A stretch of 64,000 nucleotides of DNA from Gloeotrichia echinulata CP02 (GTDB taxonomy: Bacteria; Cyanobacteriota; Cyanobacteriia; Cyanobacteriales; Nostocaceae), in NCBI GenBank assembly GCA_038087035.1, contig CP051187.1, positions 2,237,001-2,301,000 of the forward strand. Direction: 5' to 3'. Each line of letters begins with the position of its first letter. The stretch's first letter is position 1. A program made the translations under genes and the position numbers. Below the pieces are notes generated by a model. That model searched no databases. It worked only from the letters and a program-made list of their open reading frames with translations, and was not told where the DNA came from. Positions 8,515-19,200 of this stretch are shown piece after piece.

Positions 8515-10299
8515 CTAGGGGATATTCACTTCAGACAGATTATTTCCCATCTGAAAATTGTCAGTATTTGATTGATGGGGAATAAATGAATTAGAGTCTT
8601 TTCGCGCCAACCCCATTTTTAATTTAGCTACATTGTTACTTTTTTCTCGCAGAAGCTGCTTGTTAATATACTCATTAATTTTAGCTTGCGCTTGAGCATA
8701 TACAGGAGTATTTTTAGGAATTCTGTGCAGAAATTGCATAGCAGTATCAAATTCACCAACAGACGCTTTTTTATAAGCTTGTTGTAAAAAATAACTGGCT
8801 CTGATATGCTGCTTTTGATTGTACTCAGTTAACTTTAGTTGAACTATAGCACCAGCAGAACTTTCTTGAGGAATTTGACTCAGATAGTTTAAAGCGGTGG
8901 AAAAATCTTTTAACCTTGCACTCTCGTAAGCTTTTGCTAATAATTCTTGCGCCTGGGCTTCAATTTTGATATGTGCTTTTTCAACTAACTTGTCTATTTT
9001 AGATTGCCAATATAAAATATCAGGAACTTGAGATGCAGTCTGAAATACATCTGACCATTTACCCTCATTCAAAGCATTTTCAGCTACTAAATAATATTCT
9101 GCAGCAATTTGCCATTGTTGTTGCCATTCTTCAATTGTAGCTTGAGCTTCAGGATAAACATTGCTCTGAGAAGAAATTGATCGAGCCAGGGCGAGAGCTT
9201 CTTGTAAATCCCCCGATTGATATTCTTTTGTAGCTTGATATAAAGTTTCTGTTCCTGAAGATGGGGACGAATTATGCAATAATGAATATACTCCCAATCC
9301 CATCAACAAGCCATTAGCAGCTAATCCTACTTTCATTCCTGTAAGTAACGGGGATGATTTTTGTAATGTAGAACTTTTGTTGATATCAGAACTTACGACT
9401 GTTGGCTTTATGTAAAGCTGATTATGTGCTTCTATGATTTGTTCTAGCTTATTTTCCCAGACCATTTGTTTGAGGATACGCAATACCTCAGCCGCAGACT
9501 GAAAACGATATTGGAAATCGTAGCGAATCATTTGACTGAGAATAGCAGCTAAATAATCATTAACTGGAATGTTGTCAGAACGCCAGACAATCTCATTCGT
9601 ATAAGTATCTATATTCAATTGTAGCGGTGCTTGTCCTGTTAAAGCTTGGATCGCAATCATTCCCAAAGCATAAATATCACTGTTGGGCTGTGTTTGACCA
9701 ATAAATTGCTCTGGCGGTAAATATCCCAATGAAGTGATGGGAACTTTATAGATGGGTAATTCCGCATCCATACCAAAATCAACAGGCTGAATTGAGCCAA
9801 AATCAATCAGCACTAACTTACCATCAAAAGCACGTCTAATGATATTTTCCGGTTTGATATCGCAATGAATCACCCCTTGAGAGTGGACAAATTCGAGAAT
9901 TCCTAAAACATCTTCCAGGAATGCGATCGCTTCTATTTCATTCCAACGACAACCCCAATGTTGATTGATAGGAAGTTCCGCCGTTAACGCATGTCCTTCA
10001 ATAAATTCTTGTACTAAATAGAACCGTTCATTTTCTTCAAAACAAGCAATCAGTTCGGGAATTTGCTGATGGCGTCCCAAGTGCTTCAGTGTTTCAGTTT
10101 CTGTGAGAAAACGTAATCTCAGTGTATCCAAATAAGCGGGGTGAGAACTGCTAACCTTGAGCTGTTTCACAACGCATTTGGGATTCTCTGGGTAATCTAT
10201 GTCTATGGCGATGTAAGTTTGTCCAAAAACTCCTGCACCTAGGCTTTGGACAATTTGGTAACGCCCTTGTAGTACTTTACCGATCATGTGGTGGATCAT
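8515..10299 (-). CDS. Ser/Thr protein kinase, non-RD type, with membrane segment
   Basis: 594 residues. Hanks-type kinase domain (about 13-285): glycine loop LGAGVFGQT, VVKQLK, catalytic loop HCDIKPEN, DFG in LIDFGSIQ, and YLPPEQF. The Arg before the catalytic Asp is Cys, making it a non-RD kinase, so activation-loop phosphorylation is probably not its switch. A membrane segment (about 325-342) follows, and the rest is a helical region with TPR-like periodicity (QEALALARSI, DFSTALNYLSQIP, EFDTAMQFLHRIP). It converges with the TPR kinase. Met1 and Met5 are both possible starts. The substrate is unknown. Confidence 0.88.
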   Translation of the reverse strand: MIHHMIGKVLQGRYQIVQSLGAGVFGQTYIAIDIDYPENPKCVVKQLKVSSSHPAYLDTLRLRFLTETETLKHLGRHQQIPELIACFEENERFYLVQEFIEGHALTAELPINQHWGCRWNEIEAIAFLEDVLGILEFVHSQGVIHCDIKPENIIRRAFDGKLVLIDFGSIQPVDFGMDAELPIYKVPITSLGYLPPEQFIGQTQPNSDIYALGMIAIQALTGQAPLQLNIDTYTNEIVWRSDNIPVNDYLAAILSQMIRYDFQYRFQSAAEVLRILKQMVWENKLEQIIEAHNQLYIKPTVVSSDINKSSTLQKSSPLLTGMKVGLAANGLLMGLGVYSLLHNSSPSSGTETLYQATKEYQSGDLQEALALARSISSQSNVYPEAQATIEEWQQQWQIAAEYYLVAENALNEGKWSDVFQTASQVPDILYWQSKIDKLVEKAHIKIEAQAQELLAKAYESARLKDFSTALNYLSQIPQESSAGAIVQLKLTEYNQKQHIRASYFLQQAYKKASVGEFDTAMQFLHRIPKNTPVYAQAQAKINEYINKQLLREKSNNVAKLKMGLARKDSNSFIPHQSNTDNFQMGNNLSEVNIP

Positions 10300-10324
10300 G
10301 AGCTGGTTAATTAGTAAATCCTAA

Positions 10325-10424
10325 TATAGCGGTTATCAGTTGAGTGAGGTACAAGAACCTCACCCCCCTCCCCGTAAGCGAGGAGCTTGCTCTGATATAC
10401 CTCACTAGAGCGGTAAACGCTATA
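10325..10424. mobile_element. 100-bp miniature element with TATAGCGG/CGCTATA ends
   Basis: Imperfect terminal inverted repeats TATAGCGGTTATCAGTTGAG and the inverse, ending AAACGCTATA. The outer 8-10 bases match the 107-bp elements at 53610 and 54029, so it is probably mobilised by the same transposase. It lies just upstream of the non-RD kinase gene and may affect its promoter. Confidence 0.55.
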
Positions 10425-10525
10425 TACCTTTTCTGAGATTACCTCCTATTTCCGGAATTCTTCAGCAATATCGCCGTTGTGAGAATCCACGAATTAAGGT
10501 AAAAAGAACGCGACAGATAGATTGT

Positions 10526-10553
10526 GTAGGGGCGAAAGGCCTTGCGCCCCTAC
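10526..10553. repeat. Palindromic intergenic repeat (GGGGCGCAAGGCC family, one change)
   Basis: Inverted repeat GTAGGGGCGAAAGGCC with CTTGCGCCCCTAC; one arm has A for C. Confidence 0.7.
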
Positions 10554-10611
10554 AAATTATCGACGTTTTGCGAAGATTTTTGGATACTTTTTTAATTCTC
10601 ACTCCTTAAGT

Positions 10612-10735
10612 GACCTCCTGAAATTAAATTATCTACAGTAGGGTGCGTCAGTACAAATAATTTCTAGCTATGTCAAAAATTTCTGGCTCTGGCGCACCCT
10701 ACAGATTGTATATTTTTTTAATTCTCAGTCCCTAA
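10612..10735. mobile_element. 124-bp miniature element abutting xisI
   Basis: Nearly the same sequence lies at 26892-27015 (shared GTGCGTCAGTACAAATAA and CGCACCCTACAGATTG). The right end (AGTCCCTAAG) overlaps the xisI stop codon, so the element supplies the TAG. Confidence 0.65.
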
Positions 10736-11067
10736 GCAACAGAAAAATCACTAAATTGACGATACTCAGGACGAATAAACCCTAAAACAATATCCTCCTG
10801 CGCCACTCCTAAATCCAGTAACTCCTCAGTTATCCCTCTTTCAGTACCATCCCATTCAATCTGGACTTTACCCTCATCAATTCGCACATGGAAAACCACT
10901 GCATGAACCCTACCAGTTTTATCCCAGCCTGTATCCATCAACAAATAATTATCAGATTCTCTATCACAAATAGAAAGAGTTTCAATCTGTCCATGACTTG
11001 GTTTATATTTTGCGTGCTTTTCAACAACTTTGGTAACTATCTGTCTGTATTTTTCTAACTTATCCAT
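10732..11067 (-). CDS. xisI: XisI, element-excision controlling factor
   Basis: 111 residues, full length for the XisI family (usually about 110). Signatures are MDKLEKYRQIV, HGQIET, YLLMDTGWD, VHAVVFHVRI, KVQIEWDGTE, and the C-terminal LGFIRPEYRQF. In Anabaena, XisH and XisI are needed with the recombinase XisF for heterocyst-restricted excision of the fdxN element. Stand-alone pairs are common in cyanobacteria and their role is unclear. Its start overlaps the end of xisH by 13 bases, so the two are translationally coupled. The stop codon lies in a neighbouring miniature element. Confidence 0.92.
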   Translation of the reverse strand: MDKLEKYRQIVTKVVEKHAKYKPSHGQIETLSICDRESDNYLLMDTGWDKTGRVHAVVFHVRIDEGKVQIEWDGTERGITEELLDLGVAQEDIVLGFIRPEYRQFSDFSVA

Positions 11068-11471
11068 TGCAAAATTACCTCCATTATTGGATCAAAAATA
11101 ATATATTTCAGCGGTTGGTCACTTAAAATATCTTGAATAGCTGGCTTGAGAAAAAAGTCTTGATAAACAGCTTCAGAGATTGCTAAATATAACTTACGCT
11201 GAGGATCAATCCGTCTTAGTAAACTGAGATAAATGCTATATTGTCCTAAAGTCTTCTCTAATTCAGTTATTAAAGAAGGACTGTTAAAAACTTTTATCTC
11301 AATCACAATCTTTTCCTGCATTTTATCATCTGCTAATAACTTCTCTGCCCCCAAATCAGCATATACACGCAATCCTTTATATTCCAGCGTAAAGGGGTCA
11401 TCAGTAATCACCCATCCATCTTTAACTAAGGCATTTTTGACCTCATTGTGGTATAAATCGTACTGTGGCAT
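11055..11471 (-). CDS. xisH: XisH, element-excision controlling factor (nuclease-fold)
   Basis: 138 residues, typical for XisH. The order DLYHNEVKNAL, LEYKGLRVYADLGAEKLLA and KIVIEIKVF fits the PD-(D/E)XK endonuclease-like core of the family (Asp, then E-x-K), followed by LYLAISEAVY and KYIIFDPIMEVI. It is the first gene of a coupled xisH-xisI pair, read on the minus strand. No fdxN element recombinase (XisF) is visible nearby. The coxA element in this window uses a tyrosine recombinase, so a link to it is only speculation. Confidence 0.92.
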   Translation of the reverse strand: MPQYDLYHNEVKNALVKDGWVITDDPFTLEYKGLRVYADLGAEKLLADDKMQEKIVIEIKVFNSPSLITELEKTLGQYSIYLSLLRRIDPQRKLYLAISEAVYQDFFLKPAIQDILSDQPLKYIIFDPIMEVILQWIS

Positions 11472-11524
11472 TTGTATATAATAAATATTGAATCTATCAA
11501 GCAGTTTAGTACCTAATCTCTAGT

Positions 11525-13075
11525 TCATTTCTCCTGCTTTTCCCCTGACACCTCCTCAACTTTATCTTGCAACGGCTTCACCACCCGTGCGATCGCCTCT
11601 TGCACAAAAGCTTTAATAAATTCATCCCGGCGATTAATTTGAAACTGACGCTGTACTACCTCCGTCATCCCACCATCACCCCAATCTTGGTCATGGCGAA
11701 AGTATTCAATAAAACTCTTACCTGCAATCCGCGTTAAATATGCTGCAGTCACCCCTTGAACTGCTCTACCAATAATAAAAGTTGCCGGATTTGTTTGCAA
11801 AGCTGTAGAGAGTAATTGAATTGCTCCCTTGACAATCCCCAAACTCGCAATGGTTTTCGCTAAAGACAGGGCTAACTCTCGCCCCCGCTCCATGTTCAAT
11901 TCACAACCGTAAATTCTGCCAATTTCGACGACCATTTGGGCATTGACAGCAGCGGTTGCTAGTAAATCTACCACAGGTAAAGGTGTAACTGATACCACCC
12001 CGGCCCCAATCCATTGAAAGCGCTCCACAATTTTATCAGCTTGACGGCGGCGCTGGGCGTCGATGAGTTTCCGTGCTTCCTCACCCAACCGCAGAGATTG
12101 CAAGAGAATGTTATCTGCGACCAAATCTTCACCCTCAGCGCGTAAAATCGCTGCCATCCGCCGCAACAAGGGGACGATATCAGGTTCGGGCTGGTAGATT
12201 TCGCCAGTTTCTAGTTTAGCAGGTTGGGGATTAGCGGCGATCGCCACCACATCATTAGTCGCAATAAATCCTAATACCCGTTGGCGTAACCGTGCCAAAA
12301 TCGATTCCTTATCATCGTCTGTGTATAAATCAGTTTTATTCAGCACCAGGAGCGATCGCTTACCAATTTCCGCCAAACTCCGTAACGGCTCATATTCTGA
12401 CCGCCGTAAATCATTATCCACCACAAACAACAGTAAATCAGCTTCCGTCGCCAAAGCCCGTGCTAACTGTTCCCGTTCCGTTCCCGCTACCCCAGCTTCT
12501 AAAATCCCCGGCGTATCGGTAATTAAAATTTTGCGTTCTAAACCCTTCAATCGCAGACAATAGGTTTCTCCTACCTGAGTTGTCCCCATTGGTGCATCCA
12601 CCTGACCCACCATCCGTCCCATCACCGCATTTACCAGGGAAGTTTTCCCCGCACTCCCCGTACCAAACACCACCACTTGGATCTCACCCCGTGCTAAATT
12701 AGCTTCAATCTCTCGCGAGCGACTGAGTAAAGCTTGGCGTGTGACTTCATCTTGAATTTGTGCCACCTGCTGACGCACAGCTTGCAAAGTCGAAGAAGCC
12801 GCATCAGATTTAGCAGCGGGAATTTGCGCGGGTGTAACTCGTTTACGAGAACTACGCGATCGCTTTTCCCCAGTCTGAAGCACCATTACATAATAGACAA
12901 AAGCAGCAACCAAAGCGCCGATGAGGACAATTAACAGCAACAGCAGTAAATTGCCCAGTAGGGGAGAATAGGATAACTGCCAGTATAGGCGTGATAGAGA
13001 ATCAATCAGCCACAGGCTTAACCCCAAAATGACTATCAGACCAACGATCAGCGTGACTATGCGTGACAGAGGCAT
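11525..13075 (-). CDS. Membrane-anchored Era-like GTPase with DUF697
   Basis: 516 residues. Two N-terminal hydrophobic helices (about 5-27 and 40-65) anchor it to the membrane. The GTPase domain has G1 GTGSAGKTS, an effector-loop Thr in PMGTTQVGE, G3 DTPG and G4 NKTD. The C-terminal third (about 340-480) is the mostly hydrophobic DUF697 region (VSVTPLPVVDLLATAAVNAQM). Such proteins are common in cyanobacteria and plastid relatives, and their process is not established. ATG 13075 follows no strong ribosome site. It is a single gene on the minus strand upstream of xisH, with a 54-bp gap that allows co-transcription. Confidence 0.87.
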   Translation of the reverse strand: MPLSRIVTLIVGLIVILGLSLWLIDSLSRLYWQLSYSPLLGNLLLLLLIVLIGALVAAFVYYVMVLQTGEKRSRSSRKRVTPAQIPAAKSDAASSTLQAVRQQVAQIQDEVTRQALLSRSREIEANLARGEIQVVVFGTGSAGKTSLVNAVMGRMVGQVDAPMGTTQVGETYCLRLKGLERKILITDTPGILEAGVAGTEREQLARALATEADLLLFVVDNDLRRSEYEPLRSLAEIGKRSLLVLNKTDLYTDDDKESILARLRQRVLGFIATNDVVAIAANPQPAKLETGEIYQPEPDIVPLLRRMAAILRAEGEDLVADNILLQSLRLGEEARKLIDAQRRRQADKIVERFQWIGAGVVSVTPLPVVDLLATAAVNAQMVVEIGRIYGCELNMERGRELALSLAKTIASLGIVKGAIQLLSTALQTNPATFIIGRAVQGVTAAYLTRIAGKSFIEYFRHDQDWGDGGMTEVVQRQFQINRRDEFIKAFVQEAIARVVKPLQDKVEEVSGEKQEK

Positions 13076-13308
13076 GGGTGGTAATGGTGGTTATTTTAGT
13101 ACCCAGATGCTTCTTATATTAATGGTTTCACTAGTTTTTACAATAACTATAGGAATCCGGTTTGATTTTTGAACAAAAATGTTGAGCGCAGTCCCTACGA
13201 ATTTTTCACATATTTCGCACCCTACAATATATGTTCATTGTGACACCTGCTCCGGTCTTGCAAACATGAAAATCTCTTGGACAGTCCCCAATCCCCAGTC
13301 CCTAGCTC

Positions 13309-13456
13309 CTAGTCCCGCGATTTCAAACTAATCGTTTAGCCTCCTAAATTTTTCGATCCCCCTAAATCCCCCTTAAAAAGGGGGACTTTGAAGGCTTTTT
13401 GCCCCCCTTAAAAAAGGGGGGTTGGGGGGATCTAAGACTTTGAAAATAGGGACTAG
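13309..13456. mobile_element. 148-bp miniature element, CTAGTCCC ends
   Basis: Terminal inverted repeats CTAGTCCCGCGATTTCAAA and (inverse) CTAGTCCCTATTTTCAAA. The core holds CCCCCTTAAAAAGGGGG stems. It sits directly beside the next element at 13460, sharing its end type. Bases 13076-13308 show degraded repeats but no gene. Confidence 0.65.
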
Positions 13457-13459
13457 CCC

Positions 13460-13630
13460 CTAGGGCGTGTTTTCAAAGTCTTATACAATACCACTGAAAC
13501 GCTGATACATGTAGATTTCGCGTAGGGGCACGGCATTGCCGTGCCCCTACAGCTGGTATCATATCGTGTGGATTTAGGGGTATCTAAAAATTTATCCGGC
13601 TAAACAAATAGTTTGAAATCGCGGGACTAG
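13460..13630. mobile_element. 171-bp miniature element (copy A of three)
   Basis: Same element as 40589-40758 and 56883-57053. The left end is CTAGGGCGTGTTTTCAAAG; the right end is the inverse of CTAGTCCCGCGATTTCAAA. The core carries the GGGGCACGGCA palindrome and TATCATATCGTGTGG. Its last bases give the stop codon of the papain-type gene. Confidence 0.75.
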
Positions 13631-16158
13631 GGGCTATTTTTAGGCTTGGTCGGCGGAATAACCGGTCTTTCCTGTTTGTCGTGATTTGTCGGTGAACCAG
13701 GGGGGTAATCTCCCGGAGGAGACTCCGCACCACCTGGTCTAGCTGCACCAAAGTGACTTTCATCAAACCACTCTGCTTTGAGTAATGACCACCAAGCAGA
13801 TGTGAGTCCGGCTAAAATGTAGTCATAGGGAAGCCATCCATAACCGTTCACTCCCCATTCAGTACCCCAAGAGTTTCTGATTAAGAATGCACCTCTTGAA
13901 TAATGCTGGCGATCTGCACATGGGATGAATTTGTAATCATCATATCCAACTACAACGGCAGTATGTCCACCTACAACCTTATCCTTATTGGTATCTGGAT
14001 ATGGAATGTGTCCTTTTTTATAATTAGTCTCTTTATATACAGAGGTATAAAGCGTTAACCCAAAAATACAAGGAAAGCCCGCAGCTAAAACTGCTTTAAC
14101 CTGAAATAAAAGACTCTCTGTAGTAATGCCAGCATAATCTAAAAGAAAGTATTTGAGTGTTTTGTAATTTTGAGCATAAGCGTAACAATAAGGAGGCGGT
14201 TCTTCATCTACTTTATCTGGTTCATAAGGCCAAGATTCTTCAGGGGGAACACCAAATAGCGCCAGTACTTTTATCGTTTCTCGGATAGATGCTCCCACAT
14301 CTTCTTTAACACCCATTTTGTGGCGTGCAGCTTTATACAAAAACAGAGGAGAAGCATCTGTTGATTTACCAAAATTTCTATTTTGAAAATACTCTAACAG
14401 TGCGATCGCAGCAAATGCAGTACAAGAATTCAGTGAACCTTGATCTCTGACTGGAGAACACCAAAAGCTTAAATCTATTACAGCAGGAAGAAGAAAAAAT
14501 AGCTTTTTGTCTGGCTTCTTAGTTAACTCCTTGAGATAACTGTTGCTAGTTATTATGGGAATATACAAATCTAAACTTGGAAATAACTCTTCTGTCTGTT
14601 CATTATTTTCTGTAATAGAATGATTATGATTGTAGTTAATTAGTTCAACTTCAAACACTTCTTGACGATCACAAATATTACTCCTAAGCTCTTGAGCTTC
14701 ATCAATCGCCTTTTTGATCTCTTTCTCAGCATCTGAAGTATACGTTCCAAATTGATTTAAATATTTTTTAAGCAGGAAGTATAGAAATATGGCACTGTTA
14801 TCTTTGTTGTCTTCTTCTAGGAAAGAGTAAATTTCTTGTTTAAGAAGAGATAAAACTTGGAGAATAGTGCTTTTTACTAATTCTTCCCTAGAATATCCCG
14901 GTTCTATGTTTGAATTATTCAACACATTATCCGGATTAGCAATTTTTTCAAACTCCTCAAAACCGTGTAAAATCATTTCTTCCCAAGTCTCGTTACTCCA
15001 TTGGGCTAAAGGAGAAATAATTCGTATTACAGCTGAAATTATTGGTTCACATACACATGAGTTTTGTAATACTGCTACAATATTACTGACTCGAAGATAA
15101 CAGTCGTTTTGTTTATCATTTACATTTACACTACAAACATCATTAATAAAATCTTCAACTTTACGAAAATATTCATCATTGTTTTTGATATTTATTTCTT
15201 TATATTCAAAATCAAATATTTCTTGAAATAGTCCGATATTTTCGATATCAATATTTCTGAGAAAATCATACTCAAAAATTTTTTCTTTAAGTCCAGTAGT
15301 ATTCTCTGGATTATTGTGTAGATACTTTTCGCACTCCTTTGATATTTGGTTGGTTACTTTCGACTTAAGAATATCTAATATTTTTTCAAATTCTGGTTGT
15401 GATATTAACGAAGTAACGGCAAAAAATTTTATTTTTGATAAACTTTGTTGTCTCTTTGGCTTTTTAGGATTATAATTTTTAAGTTTTGACAAATTTTTCT
15501 TGTCAGAAAAGTATTCATTGAAAGTTATGTAAGTTTCCAGTCCTACGATTCCATCTGCCATAATCTTAGAACGATGCTGGAAATCCTTTACAAGTAATTT
15601 AGTGGTTTGATCGTAATTTTGTTTCTTCATCCACTTTACTACTGCTGCTGGATCACTAAAATCTACATAATCTACATCCTTTATCTCACTCTTACATAGT
15701 GATAAATATTCTCTCGTTAATAAAATACTAAGATACTTCTTCAATTCCACTATCTGATATGAAAGTATACTTTCATATTTAATTTTCTTAATTTTAATTT
15801 GCTTAGGGTTATATTGGTCATTTATTGTGTTGGGTGTTTTTGAATCTTCAGGTATTTCCCTTAAGAGCTTATGAACTTTCACCTTGGCAAATCTGACATT
15901 ACCAAATATTGTAGTTCTTAATTTTTCTATACTATCATCTAATCCATTTCCTTGCCGATTTGTTGAAATTAGGTTAATTAAATCCTCTGCAAATTGTTCA
16001 AAATCACGAGTTCTTTGTTCTATTTTAAATCTGAGATTGTTCTTAATGCCTTCCTCATCCCCTAAATTATAATCACGTAGGTCTGGATAGTCTGGTATCC
16101 ATCCCAATCCTTTTTTACTCCAATCCTTTTTTTGTTGTTGATTACCGTTATTTTCCAT
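13627..16158 (-). CDS. Papain-family (C1A) cysteine protease with long helical N-terminal region
   Basis: 843 residues. The N-terminus has GLGWIPDYPDLRDY, seen in bacterial papain-type proteins. Residues about 195-225 resemble a degenerate peptidoglycan-binding-1 repeat (VKDFQHRSKIMADGIVG). A long, charged, probably helical region (about 230-540) has no recognised domain. The C1A domain (about 555-810) has DQGSLNSCTAF (Cys579), GGHTAVVVGYDD (His732) and RNSWGTEWG (Asn762), so it should be active. The tail is Pro/Gly-rich. It is the last gene of a minus-strand cassette, 71 bp after the STAND gene, and fits as the effector. The stop codon is provided by a miniature element. No signal peptide, so cytoplasmic action is likely. 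Confidence 0.87.
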   Translation of the reverse strand: MENNGNQQQKKDWSKKGLGWIPDYPDLRDYNLGDEEGIKNNLRFKIEQRTRDFEQFAEDLINLISTNRQGNGLDDSIEKLRTTIFGNVRFAKVKVHKLLREIPEDSKTPNTINDQYNPKQIKIKKIKYESILSYQIVELKKYLSILLTREYLSLCKSEIKDVDYVDFSDPAAVVKWMKKQNYDQTTKLLVKDFQHRSKIMADGIVGLETYITFNEYFSDKKNLSKLKNYNPKKPKRQQSLSKIKFFAVTSLISQPEFEKILDILKSKVTNQISKECEKYLHNNPENTTGLKEKIFEYDFLRNIDIENIGLFQEIFDFEYKEINIKNNDEYFRKVEDFINDVCSVNVNDKQNDCYLRVSNIVAVLQNSCVCEPIISAVIRIISPLAQWSNETWEEMILHGFEEFEKIANPDNVLNNSNIEPGYSREELVKSTILQVLSLLKQEIYSFLEEDNKDNSAIFLYFLLKKYLNQFGTYTSDAEKEIKKAIDEAQELRSNICDRQEVFEVELINYNHNHSITENNEQTEELFPSLDLYIPIITSNSYLKELTKKPDKKLFFLLPAVIDLSFWCSPVRDQGSLNSCTAFAAIALLEYFQNRNFGKSTDASPLFLYKAARHKMGVKEDVGASIRETIKVLALFGVPPEESWPYEPDKVDEEPPPYCYAYAQNYKTLKYFLLDYAGITTESLLFQVKAVLAAGFPCIFGLTLYTSVYKETNYKKGHIPYPDTNKDKVVGGHTAVVVGYDDYKFIPCADRQHYSRGAFLIRNSWGTEWGVNGYGWLPYDYILAGLTSAWWSLLKAEWFDESHFGAARPGGAESPPGDYPPGSPTNHDKQERPVIPPTKPKNSP

Positions 16159-16229
16159 GATTCCCTTTTAATATTTATTGGCGATTGTCAGATTATTTAG
16201 AGTTTAGAGAAGTCCAATCAAAAAATTAT

Positions 16230-19200
16230 CTACCTCTTAATTTCGTCACAAATATCAGTTGGAGCATTGCGATTATTCTTTAAATAGTCGCTTAACCAGT
16301 TGCATCCACGAGCCATAAATGCATCCAAGCTTAAGTTTTCTACATTCCATACCATTGCTGTTTCGTCTGAACTAGCAGTAGCAAGCATTTTGCTATCAGG
16401 GCTAAATTTGAGTGAGTTAACACTACTAAGATGACCATTAAGAGTCATAATTAATACACCTTTATTCGACCATATTTTTACTATACCATCATCGCTGCCA
16501 GTAGCAATCATTCGCTCATTGTGACTAAAATCCAAGCCCCAAATTCCGGCAGTATGTCCTTTTAAGACATTTAAGGCAATACCATCCAAATTCCACAACT
16601 TCACAGTGTTATCTTCACTGGCAGTACCAATAACTTTACCATCAGGGCTAAAACGAATGTTGTAGATTGAAGTATTGTGAGCCTTCCAACTACGCAAGGG
16701 TGTTCCATCACTGTTCCAGAGTTGTACTATTCCATCCCGACTAGCTCCGGCGATTATCTTGCCATTCGGGCTAAAACTGACAGTGGAAGCTTTTGTAATA
16801 TTATTTGTAATATTATTGGCTGTTAGAGGGTTGAAAAATTTTCCTTCCCGACTCCAAAGTTTCACTGTACCGTCACGACTAGCAGAAGCGATTATATTAT
16901 TATTTGGACTGAAAGCAACACTACTTATTTCAGTTATAAATTTACGATGCTCTCCAAGAGGTGGTTTAATTTCTTGTCCTTGTAAATTCCATAGCCTAAC
17001 AGTTTTGTCCTTACCACCACTCACAATCAACTTGCTATCTGGGCTGAAATTGACACGATCAACGGCTGAAGTATGTTCCAGCATGTGAACTTGTTTTCCC
17101 TGCAAGTCCCACAATTTCACCGTTCTGTCACCGCTGGCAGTTGCAATCATGTTGCCTTCGGGGCTAATGTCAACACTATAGATTGCGGAAGTGTGTCCCT
17201 TCAAAGTAGTTAGCCAGTCATTTCGTCGCCAAAATTTTACTGTTTTGTCATAACTACTAGATGCAAGTATATTACCCTGGGGGTTAAAACTTAAACTAGT
17301 GACTGGACCTTTATGTCCATTCAAAGTTTCTAGTAGTTGATAATCTCGACTGCTCCAAAGTTTGACTGTGCGATCCTCGCTGGCAGTAACAATTGTTTGA
17401 TCATCGGGACTGAAAATAACATCTTTAACTATATTTGAATTGGGTATTGTATGTATTGGTTTGGCTTGCTTACTGTTTTGAACATTTTTAACATCCCAAA
17501 GTTTCACTTTAAAATCGTTACTGCCAGAGGCAAGAGTTTCACCATTATGGCTAAAACTTACACTCAACACAGGATATGTATGCTCTTTTAAGGTAGTAAT
17601 CAAATTACTGTTATTAGCATCCCAGAGTTTTACTGTCTTGTCCTCACTAGCTGTAGCAATTGTCCTTCCATCAGGACTGACAGTAAATTTGTTGACTGGT
17701 TTAGTATGACCTTTTAAAATATTGATCGGACGACGATCTAATGGCCAAAGCTTAACTGTGTTGTCGTCACTAGTTGTAGCAATCTTTCCGTCACAACTAA
17801 AAGTAACTTTTTTGACGGCTCCAGTATGACCTTTTAAAGTATTGATTGGACAACCATTTAATGACTTTAATGACCAAAGTTTAACTGTGTGGTCTACACT
17901 TGGCGTAGCAATTGTCTGACTATCGGGGCTAAATCTCACGCTCGAAACATCAACGTCTTGTTCTGTTAGATTTCTAAGAAACTTACCTTCACGATTCCAA
18001 AGTTTTGCGGTTCCATCTTGACTGACAGTAGCAATTGTCTGACCATCAGGTTTGAAGTTAGCCTGCATAACAAAGCCTTGATGTCCTTCTAGCCGATTAC
18101 TCTCCGTGACACTATAAACTGCATTACCAAGTGCTTCCATTACTTGAGCTTGCAGTTCAGTGTCGTTTCTATACCAAATAGATTGCTTTAGCTTTCTTCT
18201 TGCTCTGAGACCATCTATTAAGGCATCAAATGAATATCGATTGGCAATGAAGTTTGCTTTTGAGGATGTTGTTAATGCTTGGATTTGACCGTAGTCTGCT
18301 GCTCTCCACTGATATCCAGCAAAAATAGCGAATCCAGTAACGACTACAGATGTAAGAGAAATTACCCTTATCTGAAGCTTCCTGCGTTCTTGTTCTTGCT
18401 TAAGCAGGGAATCACGCCACTCAACGCTAGCATCAATAAATTGATTTTCTTCTAGTCTTAAACCACCAACATTTTTAAAAGCATCTTTCTTTCTAAACTC
18501 TACAATCTTATCTAATCGAGAGCCTTTTAAGAGTTCATCGTTAGCTCTAAAATCATCCTCTGAGCGAATTTTTTGCCACCGTCTTGTCTCACCAATTAAC
18601 CAATTTTTGAGGATAATGGCTTCCTTCTCTTCCTCAATCCAGCGTTTTAAGCTATCCCAAGAAGAGAGTAAAATTTCATGGGCAATTTCTATAGTTGCAG
18701 ATGTTTTTTGAGTGTTTTTATTAGTAATAAGCAACTTTTCTGGACTTAAATACTCAGAACTACTAACCAGCAATTTTTCATCAATGAACCTATTGAGAGT
18801 CTTTTCTAAAATTTGTTTTGTGGCTATCCGTTCATCTGATTCGCTGACAAATTCATCTCGATAAGCCCTTCTGCTAACTGTTTTACTGCCAGAATCAGAG
18901 TCAACAATATTTACCAGCTTGACAAATATTTGCTTAGTGGCTTCCTGTTCATCTTGATTGAGATTTTGATATATCTCGTTGACCCGCTTTTGCAGCGCCC
19001 CTCTTACACCCTCTAGATCTGCATAACTTCTCTTATTTAAAATGCGGTCTTCGATATGAGAACGACCATCAGCACCAAGAGTTTGGCATTCACTTTCCCA
19101 AAGCAAATTTAGGGTGTATTGCAATAAAGGCAAATATCCTTTTTGTCCCTCGACATCTTCAATAATTTGTTTAACCAACCCTTCTTCAAACACGACTCCA

